A program made the translations under genes and the position numbers. From Pleurotus djamor (taxonomy: Eukaryota; Basidiomycota; Agaricomycetes; Agaricales; Pleurotaceae): 45,830 nt of DNA. The notes beneath the pieces are model-generated. The model had not been told where the DNA came from. It saw nothing but the letters and a program-made list of their open reading frames with translations, and ran no database searches. Below, piece by piece: positions 20,224 to 33,361 of the stretch. Where the stretch lies: the NCBI GenBank assembly GCA_029747585.1, contig JAPEVF010000357.1, positions 1 to 45,830 of the forward strand, in the 5' to 3' direction. Numbering within the stretch: position 1 is the stretch's first letter; each line of letters starts with the position of its first letter.

Positions 20224-23200
20224 TCAATCGAGACTTCGTCGTTCTAAGATCCTGGTAATTTCGCGGTGTTCTTTGAGCCAGGCGGGGAATGTAACCTTCA
20301 TACCCTCGCCGGCGACGCGTTGCTCGATTAGGTAGTTCGCGAATGCAATGAGGGTGCCGTAACGGTAGCTACGAGTGATAAATGAATACGGTCGGATGCG
20401 CCAAGGGCGGTTAAGAATGGCTTACAGATAATTGACGGTGATACTGCGCAACTTCTGCTCTTTGGAGCTGCCTGGAGCACAGGATTCCGTCTTGAGTTTG
20501 TAACTAGAAAACGAAGACATGTTGAAGAGCCGTGAATGATCAAGGCTTTTTTTTTTTGAGAAGGAGACGTACTCGTAGATCGCTTTCCTAAGATTCTGTA
20601 CATCTTGCATCAAATCAATCGCCTTATCCGTCATCTTCTTCGCCACTTTCCCATGCGAGAGCACCACGACAAGTTGAAGGATGGTCTTATACTCTCCTTG
20701 GAGGTACGCTTCCTCCTCTGACGGTCCATCCATGGAGTTATATTCTTCTTGGCTATCGTCATCGTCTTCTTCAACGCCTTCTTCGTCCGCTTCGGTCTCC
20801 ATACCGCTCTCTTCGTTCCACCGATTGGTGGTGGCTATCAGACAAGCGGTGACCATCCCGGTCGTTGTGCGCCCTCTTCCCATTTGACAGTTAAAGATGA
20901 AGTCTCCTGTGTTGGAGTGGGATAGTCCTTCTCGCACACGTTCGACGAGCTGCCAGAGGGCGTCTGGTAGAGGTGCTTGCTCATCGGTCTACGAAGCTCA
21001 TCAGGCATATACGCATCAAAACCAATATTTCGAACTCACGATGGCGACTCGTCCGTAGTTAATCTAGAGCACCTCTTAACTCAGAAAATCCACAACCGAA
21101 ATGGGGCAGTTCAACTCACCTTGTAGCCTTCTCGGTTCATCAACTCAAAGACATCCCGAGGCGTCATGATCTCATCTTCACCAACGGTTTCCCAGATCGG
21201 CACGATGCGGAAAACACCAGGTCTCTCCTCGACTTCGTCGTGTAGGAGCATACGCCCATTACCTGCGCGAAGCTCGCGTAGGATATCCTTTTTGAATTGG
21301 ACTTCCATCGCCTCGACTGTAGCAGTGGTGACTCCGGTTGCCCTAGGACAGGAGGGTCAGGAGTCAGGGATCAGGGATAGGAGGTGATCTTACTCGACAT
21401 TCTCAAGCGGTTTGTCGACAAGACGGAGGACGTGTGGTCGACCTGCAACATATACTACAGGTTCCTAGGCAGTATGTTAGCTTCGCGATTAAACATAGAC
21501 TCCGGAGAATGATAAGCACTTCTCTTAGTGAAGTCCAGTACACCTTGTTCAGACCTTGGGGACCAGCATCAACGCGAAGAAGAGCACGACGCAACCTGGA
21601 ACAATAACAGTCAGCAGTGTTACATTTTGGATTGGAGGTGGACTCACCCTTCAACGGTGGGCATTCCACTTCCACAAACCATACGATCATTCTTGTCATC
21701 GCGTATGGCAAACTCAGTGGTATGGGTGTGAGGAGATGATTGCGTGGCGATCACTTTCAGAGTAAGATGGGTACGGCGGAAGTTGGGAGAGCCATCTATC
21801 CGTCTGACATCACACTTTTATGAGAAAAGAAAGAGGGCAGAGAAGGGTGATAAACGCACTCTGGCAAAGTCATTTTTTGAAGGTTCGAGAAGAAGTCGCT
21901 CTTGAGGATCGTTGACGCAGAGAGGATGCTCCCTGAGCGGTTGACAACAACTTGTTTAACTTCATCGGGGTCGGCCATGTCTTCTTTGACATCCGCTCGT
22001 TCCAGTGGCTTGAGCGCATTGATTCCGTCTGTGACAAGTTCTTTCTGGAAGGTACTAATGACTGGGCAAGACGTCAGGCGAGTTTGAAAGACGTGACATC
22101 ATGTAGATATGTTACCTGGTCTATTCTTGACAAAGGTTTCTATGCTCTCAAACGAGCTTAGGGTATCAGGCTCAGTAGATTGGAGGTAGTACTGGAAGAC
22201 GAGTAACTCGAAGTATCGCCTCAGATTCTGAATGCCTGTAAGTAGGATATTAGAAACCGTTGCCTCTTATGCTGCGGCTATCACTCACCCTTAGCAGCAT
22301 GTATTCTCTTTTGCTTCTCATCAGAGGCTTGCTCGGCTAGTGCACGAGCTTCCTCAATGGAATCACGGAGGTTGTAGACTTCGGAGCACTGGTCAATAGC
22401 ATCGTCAACCATATTCTTGACTATTGGCCCCTTGCGCATCACACGAAGGAGGTCTGAGGGAAAAGCATCAACGAAGGCCCTCTGCGTTCAAACATCCACA
22501 GACGTACTATTGATGACTTGGTAGGAATGGCGATACTTCGAGGGCGTCGGGGGCTCCATGGAAGGGGCTGACAGCGTTGACATGGAGCGAGCGACTCGAG
22601 GTTTCNGGGGGGATTCTGCGATGGAAGTCTAACCATCTCTGTATCAACAGTATGATGATCTGTAGCGAGAAATTGAGCTAAACAAGCTCAAGAGGTCATC
22701 TAAGAAAGTAAGCTCACAGATGTTAAAGTACTTCTCCCACGTCCGAGTTGGCAATTTAGGACGATAGGCGTGTCCGATGGTTCATTGACAACAAGTTCGA
22801 TGAGTTCACTCAGATCAGAAAAGTCGGGAGAACGCTCGGCCGTAATTGGGATACGACGATAGATCAGCTCGACCCCACCATCAGTCAACTTGCGGTCGTC
22901 CATGATTTCCTTCAAGACGGCTACGTCCTCGACACCAGCTTCCTCCCAAACCGGCACGACAGCGCCATCCGATGTTTCGGTATGGAGAAGTAACCTGATG
23001 GTCCAGGTTGAGCAGTGTACGTCATGATTGCATGTAAATTTACCTTCCCCCAAATCCGTTCAGCTCTTGTATCACATCGTCTTTGAGACGTTCCTCAAGG
23101 GCTTCCAATCTAGGCGCTGAGATGCCACCATAGTCTAAGCCACGGAATCAGCCACTGCCACGATTCAAGTGTGAATTTAATACCTTTCATGTTTCTCAGA

Positions 23201-26157
23201 GAGAAGCCCTCTCTTCGAAGGCAATAAGGAGCACCGTTCACATATACGATCGGTTCTTCGCGCAGAGTAATCCATGCCACTCGTCGAACAGTGGGATGGG
23301 CTTCGTGTATACGACTCACAACCTCGTCAATGGCTTCAAGTGTAGGTTGCCCGAGAGCGTATATCCTCGATTCGGGAACGTGACGGAAATTTATGGCGCC
23401 ACGAACACCGTGCTCAACACGATGGGATTCGCTGCGCCATTGATCCGACTTAAGGAGCGTACTAGCAAACTCTGAGCACTGACTTCACCATTATCTCGTG
23501 ATTGAATCATACCTTTCTCGCAGAATGATGCCACTGCGGTTCTGAATCCAAGCTTAGCATGGATTGGGGCATGAGAATAGGTCGATAGGCTTACTTTGAC
23601 AACGTGGTCCGAATATTCATCTCCCAAGATCTGTCCGCCCGCAATAGCAACATCATTCCTTCGCCCAGGCACCAGCGAGCGAGCAGAAGAACCAGTCATT
23701 GAAAGGGTAGACAAATCGTTGACCGGGGCAAACACATTCAACCTGGAACCATGGGACTTGCGCAGGAAGGTGACCTGACTAAGAGCGTGGTTTGGGGTCA
23801 AGGATCAGGGCAAGGGAGGGTGAACTTACTTCCAGATTTCTGTACGAGCCTTCAACCACTCTCCAAAGGTTTCGTCGAAGTCAGTTGTAGTCTCTACGTA
23901 GCTCGTGAATGCAATGATGAAGAAACTTTTCACGAGCCTCAGATTAGGAATTTGCTACCGAATGATGAACGAGCTTGGAACGCACTATTTCTCCAGAGCC
24001 TTGACAGCTTTATCCAGGAACTGTTCACCATTATCTTCATCCATGCTAGTCAAAGAGTACTTCAACCGATGCATCAAGATATCCTCCCTCAAGTTGATGA
24101 CTTGATCAGCTGGTGAAAGTTACATTAAGGACCATAAGAAACCATGATGAGAGGCTGTCATACCGGCATCAATCACACGATCAACCAATTTCTTTGCCTG
24201 TAGACCATGATCCAAACAACCCAGCAAACTGAGGATAACACCATAATTACCCATATGTGCTTTGCGCAGGTTCTCTAATATCGAAGGTTTGGATAGAAGG
24301 AGCTCAATGGCGGATTGGGAGTTCCGGTCGGGCAGGCCTGGCGATACGAGGTAAGTATGTTTCGCGCCAGATAAGAATGAAAGGGCAGACTGACTTTGTT
24401 GTAAGAGGTATGTCAAACGCAAAAGGGACTTATTGATGTCTTGTTGAGCACTGGCTTGCTCGAGCGATTGGAGAATGCGTGATTCCATTTGCTGAAATAG
24501 ATAACTGAGTAACATGCTGTTTTCGGCTGGCATAGAATTTACCTGATTAGTTGGCTATGCAAGGAGTCAGCACTCTCAATCGATGAAACGCAGAAACTGA
24601 AGCCCGGAACTCACAGTATTAAAACCTGACCCTGAAGAACTCAGTACTCCGCTTCCATTTCTCCCAGTATGCGAGTTATCACGCGATGCCATGGACGTCG
24701 TCAGCCCTTTGGGAGCGTAGGGATCTGGGAAGCCCTTCTCCATGATCTGCTTTCGCCTGACGAGGAGCGCGGCAACCATCGCAAATGTTGTTCGTACGGC
24801 GCCCATACCACAAGAGAATACACAAGCCGTACTGAGAGGGTCAAGTGATTTAAGAACGCGAAGGTACGCATCGAGATAATTATCCTGCAATGGGTGGTGG
24901 ATCAGTATTGAGGAGTAAATAAGGCATGGGCGCATCATACTTCAATTGGGCGATCGGGAGATATGGGTATGCTAAAAAGTGAACGTGAGTCAACATAGTT
25001 TGCGAGGATGATACACAATTCGTCACCGATAATACTAGAGGGAAGGTGTCAAGATTACGGCTAGACTTCGGATGCTAAGTACAACGTACATCAACATTCC
25101 AGCCTTGTGCCTTCATCGTCTCCCATAGCTCACGAGAAGTCTTAACATTTCCGGTATCAACAGCAGTCCAAGTCGGTAATATAGCACCGTCCCCAGATCC
25201 ATCCACAGCTGGCGAGCATTTCAGCGGGACGGATCATCTATCAGTTCGAAAGGAACTTACCCAACTCATTGTGAGTTAGGACTACGCCACCATACCTGAG
25301 AAAGCAACCTGAGTAACAAGGGTGAGGATGACAATGAAGGAGCCGCTTGCCGTGAAGCTTCCTGTAAGATATCTTGCTTGAGTCGAGTTTCAATTGCTTC
25401 CAAGTTTTCTGCGCGATCGGACAGGGGTATTGTGCGTCTTGGCTCAGCGACATCACGAAGTACGAAAGGCCGACCAGAGATGTATACTGAAACTCTGTAT
25501 GAATTTCTTGAACTTAAGAATAGAAAGATGGGCGCACTTATCGGCTCTTCACGGGTAGAGAACCATACGACATGCGTAGGATTAGTGATATTTGGACGAC
25601 ACCCAAGTACTGACAAGATAGCTCGCAGACCCTGCGTCCGTGGTTGTGCAGCACCGAAGACATTCAATCCACCCTGCCTAGGAGCTCTGAAATTGGGAGC
25701 ACCGTGCACATTCAAATCCAGATCCAGCGCTCGACCTATTCATCTAAGATAGAACGCCATGAACTCACAGCAAAGCATCTAACTACGCACCTGAAGGATA
25801 ATGATCCGTCTTCAATATAAAGTTCCTCGACAGCACACTCCCATTTCGAGACTTGACAACTGATGCCAGAGACCTCTGCAGAAAGGACATCAAGTCCAGC
25901 GCCGTTCCTGCCGAGCTACCTCCCGGCGACCCTCTTCCCATGGTTTGGCTTTCGCTAACGACACGATGCAGGTTCTTGTCACCGTGCGGAGGAATGGAGG
26001 AAGGGCGGCCTGGAATAAGCGGCTCTGACGTCGTTTGTTGCGGTCTCATCGCGGTCGGAATCGCTACAGGACGCGTCAATGAGATGCCTGATCTACCATC
26101 GCTTCCCTCGGTAACATGGTCCGCTTGCCGTGAAGATGAAGATTGACTGTCAGACAT
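20224..26157 (-). CDS. Paladin-like protein with three PTP-like phytase (inositol hexakisphosphate) domains
   Basis: A long, intron-rich gene whose exons cover nearly 6 kb. The start (26157-26155) gives MSDSQSSSSRQADHV; further in-frame ATGs lie upstream, so it is tentative. Three phosphatase-like units follow, each opening with an R-E-E-P-[IV]-Y[IV]-G-x-P-[YFH]-x-L-R type strand. Each unit ends in a CX5R loop: CGMGAVRTT (about 24795-24820), CQLGRGRST (about 22740-22765) and CQMGRGRTTTGM (about 20870-20900). All three keep Cys and Arg. Vertebrate paladin and bacterial PTP-like phytases share this loop. The C-terminus is LKEHREITRILERRSLD. Whether it acts on inositol phosphates, phosphoinositides or protein is unknown. 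An N lies at 22605. Confidence 0.85.
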
Positions 26158-26419
26158 ATGAGTAAAACGCTGGGAAAACAGTCGATTCAGTGAAGGAGTG
26201 ATGGTCGTTTCAATGAAACCCGAAGATCCCTTGAAAAATAGAGAAGGACGCGTGCTCGGGCGCATGCAACCCAGTCGGGGCTTGGCAAAATGACATCGGT
26301 GATTGGCACGATACAGGAGGGATACAGGGGTTGTCGATTTATCGCCCTTGCTTATCCTCATGGCCAGTCGAGTCAGTCCGAGGTCGCACAATCACAAAGG
26401 TTAATTTTCAACAAAGAGC

Positions 26420-28193
26420 CTAATACAGTGTGTCCCGACTAGTAAAGCGAAGATCGGATAAAGCAGACAAATCTTCTTCGGGTTCCTGCTTGACACACGC
26501 AAGATGTACTGTAACCAAGATAGTCAACGCTAAGGTTTAATGACGAGATGCGGGACGGAAGAACTCACAAACAATCCGAGTGGATAGTAGGCTATGCAGG
26601 TTCGTTTGTATCCTATAGGCCAGTCAGACTAACGCGGGCTTCATGGATGAAGTGCTCACTGGTATCCAGCAGATACAAGCTCAGGCTTATAGAGTGGTGC
26701 TATTTATCAAGGTCTCTGGCGACGAAAGAGCTGGCAAACTTTGCTGACCTTCAGCTTCGTATGTAAGACTATATTGAGGATAGAGACGCCTTCAATTTCC
26801 CATCAGAACGAAGGTCGCCATTCAACGGAATTTCACCGCATACCTAGCATAGCGACCACATACAGAAAGCCTATGGATAGAGTTAGCCTGGGAAGGATCA
26901 GATGAGCGGAGCATGTAGACCGCACCGTCTTTAAGTAGCATATCAATAAGATGCAAGCTAGAAGACCCAGATGTCCGCGCGGTGCGTCTCCAGCGAAGCA
27001 TTACGATGGAAGCCAGCGTGAAGTTTACTAGCAACAAGAAGTCAGCGGCGAAGCACTTGACGTGATCATTATTATTATTTGGAGATTGAGGAGCGACTTA
27101 CTCGTATTGTAGGAGATGCACATCAACCCAGGCACTGCTTTGAAGCCTTTGCTCGTCTGTGGCATTGAGCGATAACAATGGTTGGAAGTAGTGGTGAGTG
27201 ACGTCACGAATGCTCGAAAAGCTATGGGTTTGAGACTTCAGTTCATGAAACCATTCTGAGGTGAGCTGTCTGAAGAATAATGCACACCTGTATCTTTGGC
27301 GAGATCGCGGGCAAGGATCGTTGTAAACGGAGTGAGGAAAAGCTACAAATCCATACAGACGTGAGTATTGATCTGATTGTGTGCAGAGGTCGGACACTGA
27401 CGATCGCTAGTCCGAAAAGGGACCATGTAGAGAAGCGAGTACGAAGCCACAATGCATACGTCCGTATGGAAAAAGAGACTAGCAGCAGCAAGTAATGATC
27501 ACCGATCAACAGACTGAAATGATAGAGGCAACGCACTGCGCACTCACCGTTGGCGGATATGATGGTGATGCACATCAATACTACATTTAAGAATAAACAC
27601 GGGTGCATTCAAGAAATTGAGAGGGGAGTAAGTATGCACACACCTGCTACGAAGACAGTCAATCTTCGTGAACTCTGGATTCGAGAAACGCACGACAATT
27701 AGACGGCGGAATACTAAGTACGACAAACTGGGTGGCAATGGATTGTGGAACATACGGATATGAGGCTGAGAGCCGCGGAGACGAGGCCTCAGGCCTCCGT
27801 ACCGAGCGGTGAGATAGGTCGCATGGATCATGGAAAGGCGTCGCGATTTCCACAGAAAGACAAGCTAAGAAAGCACCAAGTTTATCTTGGGCCGAACGTG
27901 AGGAGAAAAGGATGCGGCATGCCTCATCGGAGAAGTTGAGACCGTAGTCGTAGAGCTATCGTTTTTGGTGTAAGATGATCTCTTGGTTGAATTTGAGAAA
28001 GACGATACCAGTAGCGCAATGCTCCCATCTAATGCGTGTTCGGTAAGCACACCACGGTGAACTTAAGGAACCAACAGTAACAGTGCTCACAGGCTAGACT
28101 CTGGAAAGAGCAACGTTCTTAGAGACAAAACGAGAGTAAGAGCAAGGACGTACGCACAGTGATAACCCTCAAATCTCCAAGGCATGAATCCAT
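26420..28193 (-). pseudogene. DUF6533-type multi-spanning membrane protein, copy A, frameshifted
   Basis: This is a paralogue of the gene at 33949-35714 with the same exon plan: a 36-nt first exon (MDSCLGDLRVIT), a 10-nt microexon, a 20-nt exon, a 33-nt exon (LYDYGLNFSDE), then FLWKSRRLSMIHATYLTARYGG, RRLTVFVA, LMCITIISAN and SIRTYALWLRTR. The C-terminal half continues with AFRAFVTSLTTTSNHC, IVMLRWRRTARTSGSSSLHL and an end in LRFTSRDTLY. Two lesions are visible. A perfect 7-bp tandem duplication (27784-27797) shifts the frame right after ARYGGL. The intron after SDE starts with GC rather than GT, where copy B has GT. Everything else remains open, so inactivation looks recent, or the duplication is a sequencing error. 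Confidence 0.75.
27784..27797. repeat. 7-bp perfect tandem duplication causing a frameshift
   Basis: The unit AGGCCTC occurs twice back to back on the plus strand. Copy B of the gene family has no counterpart; with one unit the downstream frame (VSAALSLIS) matches the paralogue's LSAFLSLIS, with two units it does not. Confidence 0.85.
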
Positions 28194-28786
28194 CGAATGA
28201 CTTCAACGCCGACCAGGAGGCTTCGTTGCTGATATGCAGTCAGTTCAAAGGGAGATCTACCTTGTTTCGCGCCCGCAGAGCGGCAGCATATTTATAAGAC
28301 CATGTGTTGAGTATATTCCGGAGTCTGACCTGGCGTTGCTGATTGAAGGTACGCAGTCTGTCAAAATATCGGAGACACTAGCGCAAATCGCATGGGGGTA
28401 TGGGTATGGTGACTAAAGGACCCGTTCAGGTCGGCGATGATTTGACATGACAGAACTTTTCGGCGAGAATGAACAGGGTTCTATTTCAGATGTATGTTCG
28501 ATCGCGAAGTGTTGGAGGTGGAGGACGAACTTAGAACAGAAGACCTGCGAAGTCGAAGGTACAAGGAAAGGGGTGAAGGGGTATTAGGGGTGCTTTGGAG
28601 AGATGGTCTCCGAGAAGTCCGGGCAAGCTCTTCGGAAGTTTCTTCTTTCCGCCACGCGCCTTGCCTATTCATCATACTCATCGCATTCAAGAAAGGGTCG
28701 CACAAGTTTCGTACACGGTGTACGTGTCCTCCCATTGTAACATCTAGTGACGATTATGGCACGCCAGCGGTCAAATCCCTTCCCTC
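28194..28786. other. Gene-free interval; possible extra C-terminal exon
   Basis: This is the promoter side of DUF6533 copy A and the 3' flank of the first DUF6534 gene. A minus-strand open frame at 28481-28735 encodes a Ser/Thr-rich basic peptide (RPSLQSTPNTPSPLSLYLRL) and could be a spliced tail of the DUF6534 gene, but I cannot show a convincing junction. Confidence 0.4.
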
Positions 28787-30686
28787 CTACTGCCTACCAG
28801 GCCGCCCTACAGCCGAAGTCTGAGTCTCAAAGGAGCAGCTCGTCACCACGGTCGATATTGAATCTCCCCCTCCATGTTCATGTTCGCGCCCATACTCACC
28901 CTCATCATCCCCTCGTGAATGCCGAAACACTAACGGTCCAACAAAATTCTTCACCCTCCGTGCCGTTCCTACTTCTCTCCGCGATTGTGTCGTCAAACCT
29001 TGACTGGTACGGCGGGTGTGTCGCGATCGAGCGTTGAGAGTTGCTATCATCGAGTTGGCGTAGAGTTTTGAAATCATCATATCAGGGATGAGGTATCTAA
29101 AATAATATAGAATATAGAGGGAGTGGATGTTAGCAAGATGACAATGTCAGGGAACTTCTGGGCAGATCGAAAAGGGTAGGGAGAGAGGTGATGGACAAGG
29201 ACGGAGGAAATTATGAGCGAGACGTACAATGGTTCTGGTACAGAGGATGCAAATAAAGCAGCTTCGACGATCGTGCACACGAAGGTTAACATTCCAGTTT
29301 CGATGGTGACTGTTCCAGGACCAGGTTAGATTGAGTGGACGAGTGATAAGAGAGCGAAGAGCGAACGTACTTTTAATAATATTCTGCAAAATATCATCCG
29401 TCGCTTTGATCCCCGTTCTCTTCGCATGCTACTCACGAAAAGTGATGAATAAGCTTTAAATCATGCACTTATAACCAACGACGACTGGACACTCACCAGC
29501 GTATACACCAATGTCCCTGTAATAAATAAATCCGCCAACGCCGACGCGCCAAGCCACACGAACGGGGGCGACGAAGCTGATCGGGGGACGGTGGAGGCGT
29601 TGGACATATCCATTACTTGGTCGGAGCGGGGGACAAGGATTGAGGTGGCGATTCCGCCGCCTACAAAACGTGAATTATATCATTTCATGTGAGCAACGCG
29701 CGAGTGTGCTCAGAGGGGGGGGTTGAGCAGGTGCGTACCAAAGGAAGTAAATGATAGTAATATGATGAGGATACTCGTTATCTTGGGAGCATCCATGATT
29801 CGGATTCGCCATGCGAGGAAGAGTTGAACGGGTGTTGAGAGGAGGACCTATCGAACCAAGCAGAGAAAGGTGAGTTGAAGCTGAGGGGGGTATTGAAATT
29901 TCACAGTAACTCACAGTAAAAATCGTGTCTATGATGGTAGCCATTCATTCGTAGAGCAATCGTATCAATGATGCGTCAAGACGTACTATTACTCATCACT
30001 TTACACCGGTGAGCTCAAATCAGATACACGCAATAGCTGAGAGCCATCACGAGAAATATGGAAACTCACTCTTCTCAGACGGATCAACGCCAGAATCCTT
30101 GAACCTACCAACAACAGAGAGGTCCGTGGTAATCCCACATACCACAACGCCGTTGTATATCGTCATGGCTGTTTCCATGAGGAAGAGGTAGAGGACTAGG
30201 AGCCGGAGCCATAGTTTGTCCCTAAAACATCAGAAACGAGAGAATCAGTTGAGGTCAGGGATGACTCCATGAGTCATCAGTATATGGATGTGGATCGTGC
30301 GTACCGTTTGTAGGTTAGGAAATACACATATGTCTATTGCGTCACGGTGAACTCACGTTCTTACTCCGAGAAACCCGGGAAGGCGAACCTGGATGACTAG
30401 AATCTACACCACAAGTTCTCGTTGAGTTCTCTGGCGTTTCCGTAGAAGTTTATGAGGAAGAAGACGCCACGCACACCATACAGTGTTGTGCTTAAAGAGA
30501 ACCCGAAGAACAACGGAGCGAACCTATAGTACGTTGTTCGGATTTAGACTGTTCAGTAGGGCGGATCACAGATGAACCAGGTACTCACCCAACACCAGAG
30601 AAGTCGATACTCCCATGAACAGTCTGGTTCGCCGAGACAGAACCGGTTTGAGAAGGGGGAGGAACAGAACTTGTCGGCGTCGACAT
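28787..30686 (-). CDS. DUF6534 multi-spanning membrane protein 1
   Basis: The start at 30686 gives MSTPTSSVPPPSQTGSVSAN, then exons as short as 15 nt (30403-30389, ILVIQ) and 14 nt (29928-29915). Recognisable segments in order: GFAPLFFGFSLSTTLYG, TYVYFLTYKRDKLWLRLLVL, YLFLMETAMTIYNGVVV, TVLLSTPVQLFLAWRIRIMD, SILIILLSFTSFGGGIATSI, PPFVWLGASALADLFITGTL, GMLTFVCTIVEAALFASS. It then reaches the DUF6534 hallmark LIPDMMISKLYANSMIATLN and a hydrophilic tail. That is about seven membrane helices. An additional 9-nt exon before the 14-nt one is possible. Function of the family is unknown; a receptor-like role is often suggested only from topology. The gene is divergent from DUF6534 gene 2. Confidence 0.82.
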
Positions 30687-31422
30687 TACTCAAGTACGCG
30701 TCGCGAATTACGAATTCGCGAGGAAAATGGGAGCCAACAGGCCTAGGGAAAGAAAGGAAGGGCTTAGGAAGGAGAGCATCGATAGAAGCCAGAAGGACTT
30801 TGTGTTTTATCCCAGATGGGGTAAGTATCGCAGGATGATGAAGGCGATGTGTTGCTGTTGCATCGCCGGCCACAAGCGTCTCCGCAACGACAAAGTTGTG
30901 ATTGTCTGATTCTCCAGCAAAGACTCGTTCAATCTCTGAGATATCAAGGTTGTCCGAGAGTCGATATATGTAGTGGCCGCGAAGAGAAAAGAGTTGTAAC
31001 CAACGTTCGACGCGTCTTTGCTTCCGTCGAAGGCGGAGAACCGGGGCCGCTCATGCACATGTTCGAATTCTTCCCGTGCCGCTTGACCACACGTTGTCGT
31101 TGCTCCATTGAAACCAGAAACAGAGACACTCGGAACGCCAAGATGACCGTTGATGGTGGTGGTGGAAGAAAAAGAGGCGTGTTTCAACTTGTTAGGCTCG
31201 CCACTCGGACTTCAAGTTCTTGATCGCGATGCAACTTGTAGACGCACCGCGACCACCGATTCACCAGTGCCAGGCTAATCTTGTTGCGAGGATGCCGGGC
31301 TTCAACGTGCAACAACTAGAAACTACAACCCCTTGGGGTACTAGCAGCCGAATTCTTGCCCACGAAACATCCATCTAAGTCTCTCTTCCCCCTCTTTGTG
31401 AATTGGAGCGTGCGGGGCTGCA
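30687..31422. other. Shared promoter interval of two divergent DUF6534 genes
   Basis: About 735 bp separate the start codons of two head-to-head DUF6534 genes. Open frames on both strands here have no family resemblance and overlap each other. I see no TATA box or RNA gene. Confidence 0.5.
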
Positions 31423-33194
31423 ATGTCTGCTGGTGGATCTGCTATACCACTCGCGTGAGTACCAAGTTCAATGACACCAACCTGCGTGACTCTAATCATC
31501 ACTTTTGATTGTTGTGGCTTAGCTTCGGGCCACTTTTCCAAGGCTACTTCGTCTCTACGGCCTTATTTGGTGTAGGTACATCTACCTTCCTGGTATACTT
31601 TCACCAACGCGCGTGCAGGTCGTCGTCGCCCAAGGGTACATCTACTCCATCTCATCTGCGCGAGATCCTGTTTGGAAGAAATGTCTTGTTCGTCCGTTCC
31701 ATTGACGTCCTTCTAAATCCGAATCAACCTCGGGTTTCGACTGACGAGCAAATGTTCATCTAGACTTACTTCCTCTTTCTCTGCGAAACGAGCACGACGA
31801 TCTACTCATCCTACACAACCTACATACTGGGTATTCACCTATCTCATCGAGAAACCGTCCCGGGGTCGTTCGGTGTTGCTTTGGCCTCTCAATGTGTGTG
31901 ATCTGCTCGTTCCTAGGTTCTAACAAAGCTAATCATTGCTTTCCTTGCGTTTTTGGTGTGTAGACATCGCTATCAGTGAGTTTGCTCCGCCCATGGTACC
32001 CCAGTCACCTTGTCTCGTGGATTTATCCTTGCTGGCAGTCACCTTGATCGGGGTACGTCTTTCGTTCCTCAAAATCGATATTTTATACGAGTGAAACATT
32101 TGTCGGCAGTCTATAACGACGGCGATATCACACGTATACATAGGGTGGAGGTTGATCCTCTCTGACTGTCATTACACATTCCCGATGGCGATCGCGATGA
32201 CCTCGATGATATCTCTCCGTGAGTCCCCCATTCTCCTCTCTACACTCTCATCCCTCTTGACATGTCTAGTAATGGGAATTGGCACCGGCGCAGACATGCT
32301 CCAATCCATCATCCCCGGAAGTTTCGGACGAGCAATCAAAGGACCACGAGATGTATTTATGTCAGTGCCATTTGTGTGGTTGAGTGCACGCGCTGCGACG
32401 GATGGGGTAGTCGCGGTTTGTGTTGCGGGGTTGTTGGTGAGTTCCACTTCGAATTGGACTCCGACGGTTTCCACTCCCTTGTATAGCGGTATTGGGAGTC
32501 CGATCACTGATATATGGGTTGTTTGCATCGTAGCTCACGTCTATGAAACCAAAGAGGGCAGGTAAAAAGATGCTCGTTGAATGGGAAGGCAATGGTATTG
32601 AATGTAAGCACCTGAATTATGTCTTCCCTACTTTCGCTGACAATAGTCCGTAGCGATATACCCACTCGCATTCGTTATGGCAATCCTCTCCATCTGCGAA
32701 CTCGTTGAACTTCGTAGCTCCGTGGTACGGTCATCCTTTTCCTATTCTTTCCCTTACTCATGCCAAAACCACATGCCTCGCTTCACCGTACCAGAAAGCT
32801 CCCAGGTGAGCTAATTTATCAAACTCACACTCGTAGATATCTCATGAACTGTGTCAGGTACCTTACCATTGAACTGGTGCTGACCCACCTGCACATCGTT
32901 GCGTTCTTCTCCGCTGTGAACGCTCGCACAAAAGAAACCCAAGCCCAGAGAACGTTGGATGACGTTGTTCGTATGAGTACTATGGTCAAGCGCCAGTGCG
33001 AAAGAAAGACAAACACAAGTGGGACGCACGTTGACAATAGAACTGAGGAGGGGGCAGAGAGGCGTTCAAGCAGGATGACGGATGATACTTTGACTTGCCG
33101 AGCTACGTCCGCTGAACCGGAGGACATTTCGCTGGTTGAGATGAATGTGAGGCCGGGTGTAAAGGACAGTGACAGCGATAGAAGGGGCGGGTGA
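31423..33194 (+). CDS. DUF6534 multi-spanning membrane protein 2
   Basis: The start gives MSAGGSAIPLA spliced to FGPLFQGYFVSTALFGVGYI. Exon chain as far as I could fix it: 31423-31454, 31523-31575, 31635-31687, 31764-31893, 31964-31975 (12 nt), 32039-32052 (14 nt), 32110-32218, 32270-32436, 32534-32603 (or 32561), 32654-about 32724, then a last exon from about 32837-32866 to 33194. Membrane segments include SARDPVWKKCLTYFLFLCET, ISHVYIGWRLILSD, SVPFVWLSARAATDGVVAVC and YPLAFVMAILSICELVEL. The family end is YLTIELVLTHLHIVAFFSAV followed by NARTKE and a polar tail. The hallmark SKLY...SLNAR is diverged here (VNARTKE). The last junction is ambiguous. Confidence 0.75.
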
Positions 33195-33361
33195 GAAGGG
33201 AAGGATAAAGATGGCGATACGTCCCAAGATGCCGTCTTTTCGAGTAGTGAACGAATGGACTTGGAGAGGGCGTCATGAAAGACAGTTTACGTTGTATGTA
33301 GTATGTATCGGTGTATGGGCACTTAATATGTACGTTAGATACCAAGTAGCTGGAGATCCAA

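Noticed and set aside
27243..27608. Longer minus-strand frame reading through the DUF6533 copy A introns
   Set aside because: Comparison with copy B shows that introns interrupt it; only the SIRTYALW exon portion is conserved.
30849..31223. Plus-strand frame between the divergent DUF6534 genes
   Set aside because: Overlapping frames on both strands, no motif, and a Cys/Arg-rich composition typical of chance frames.
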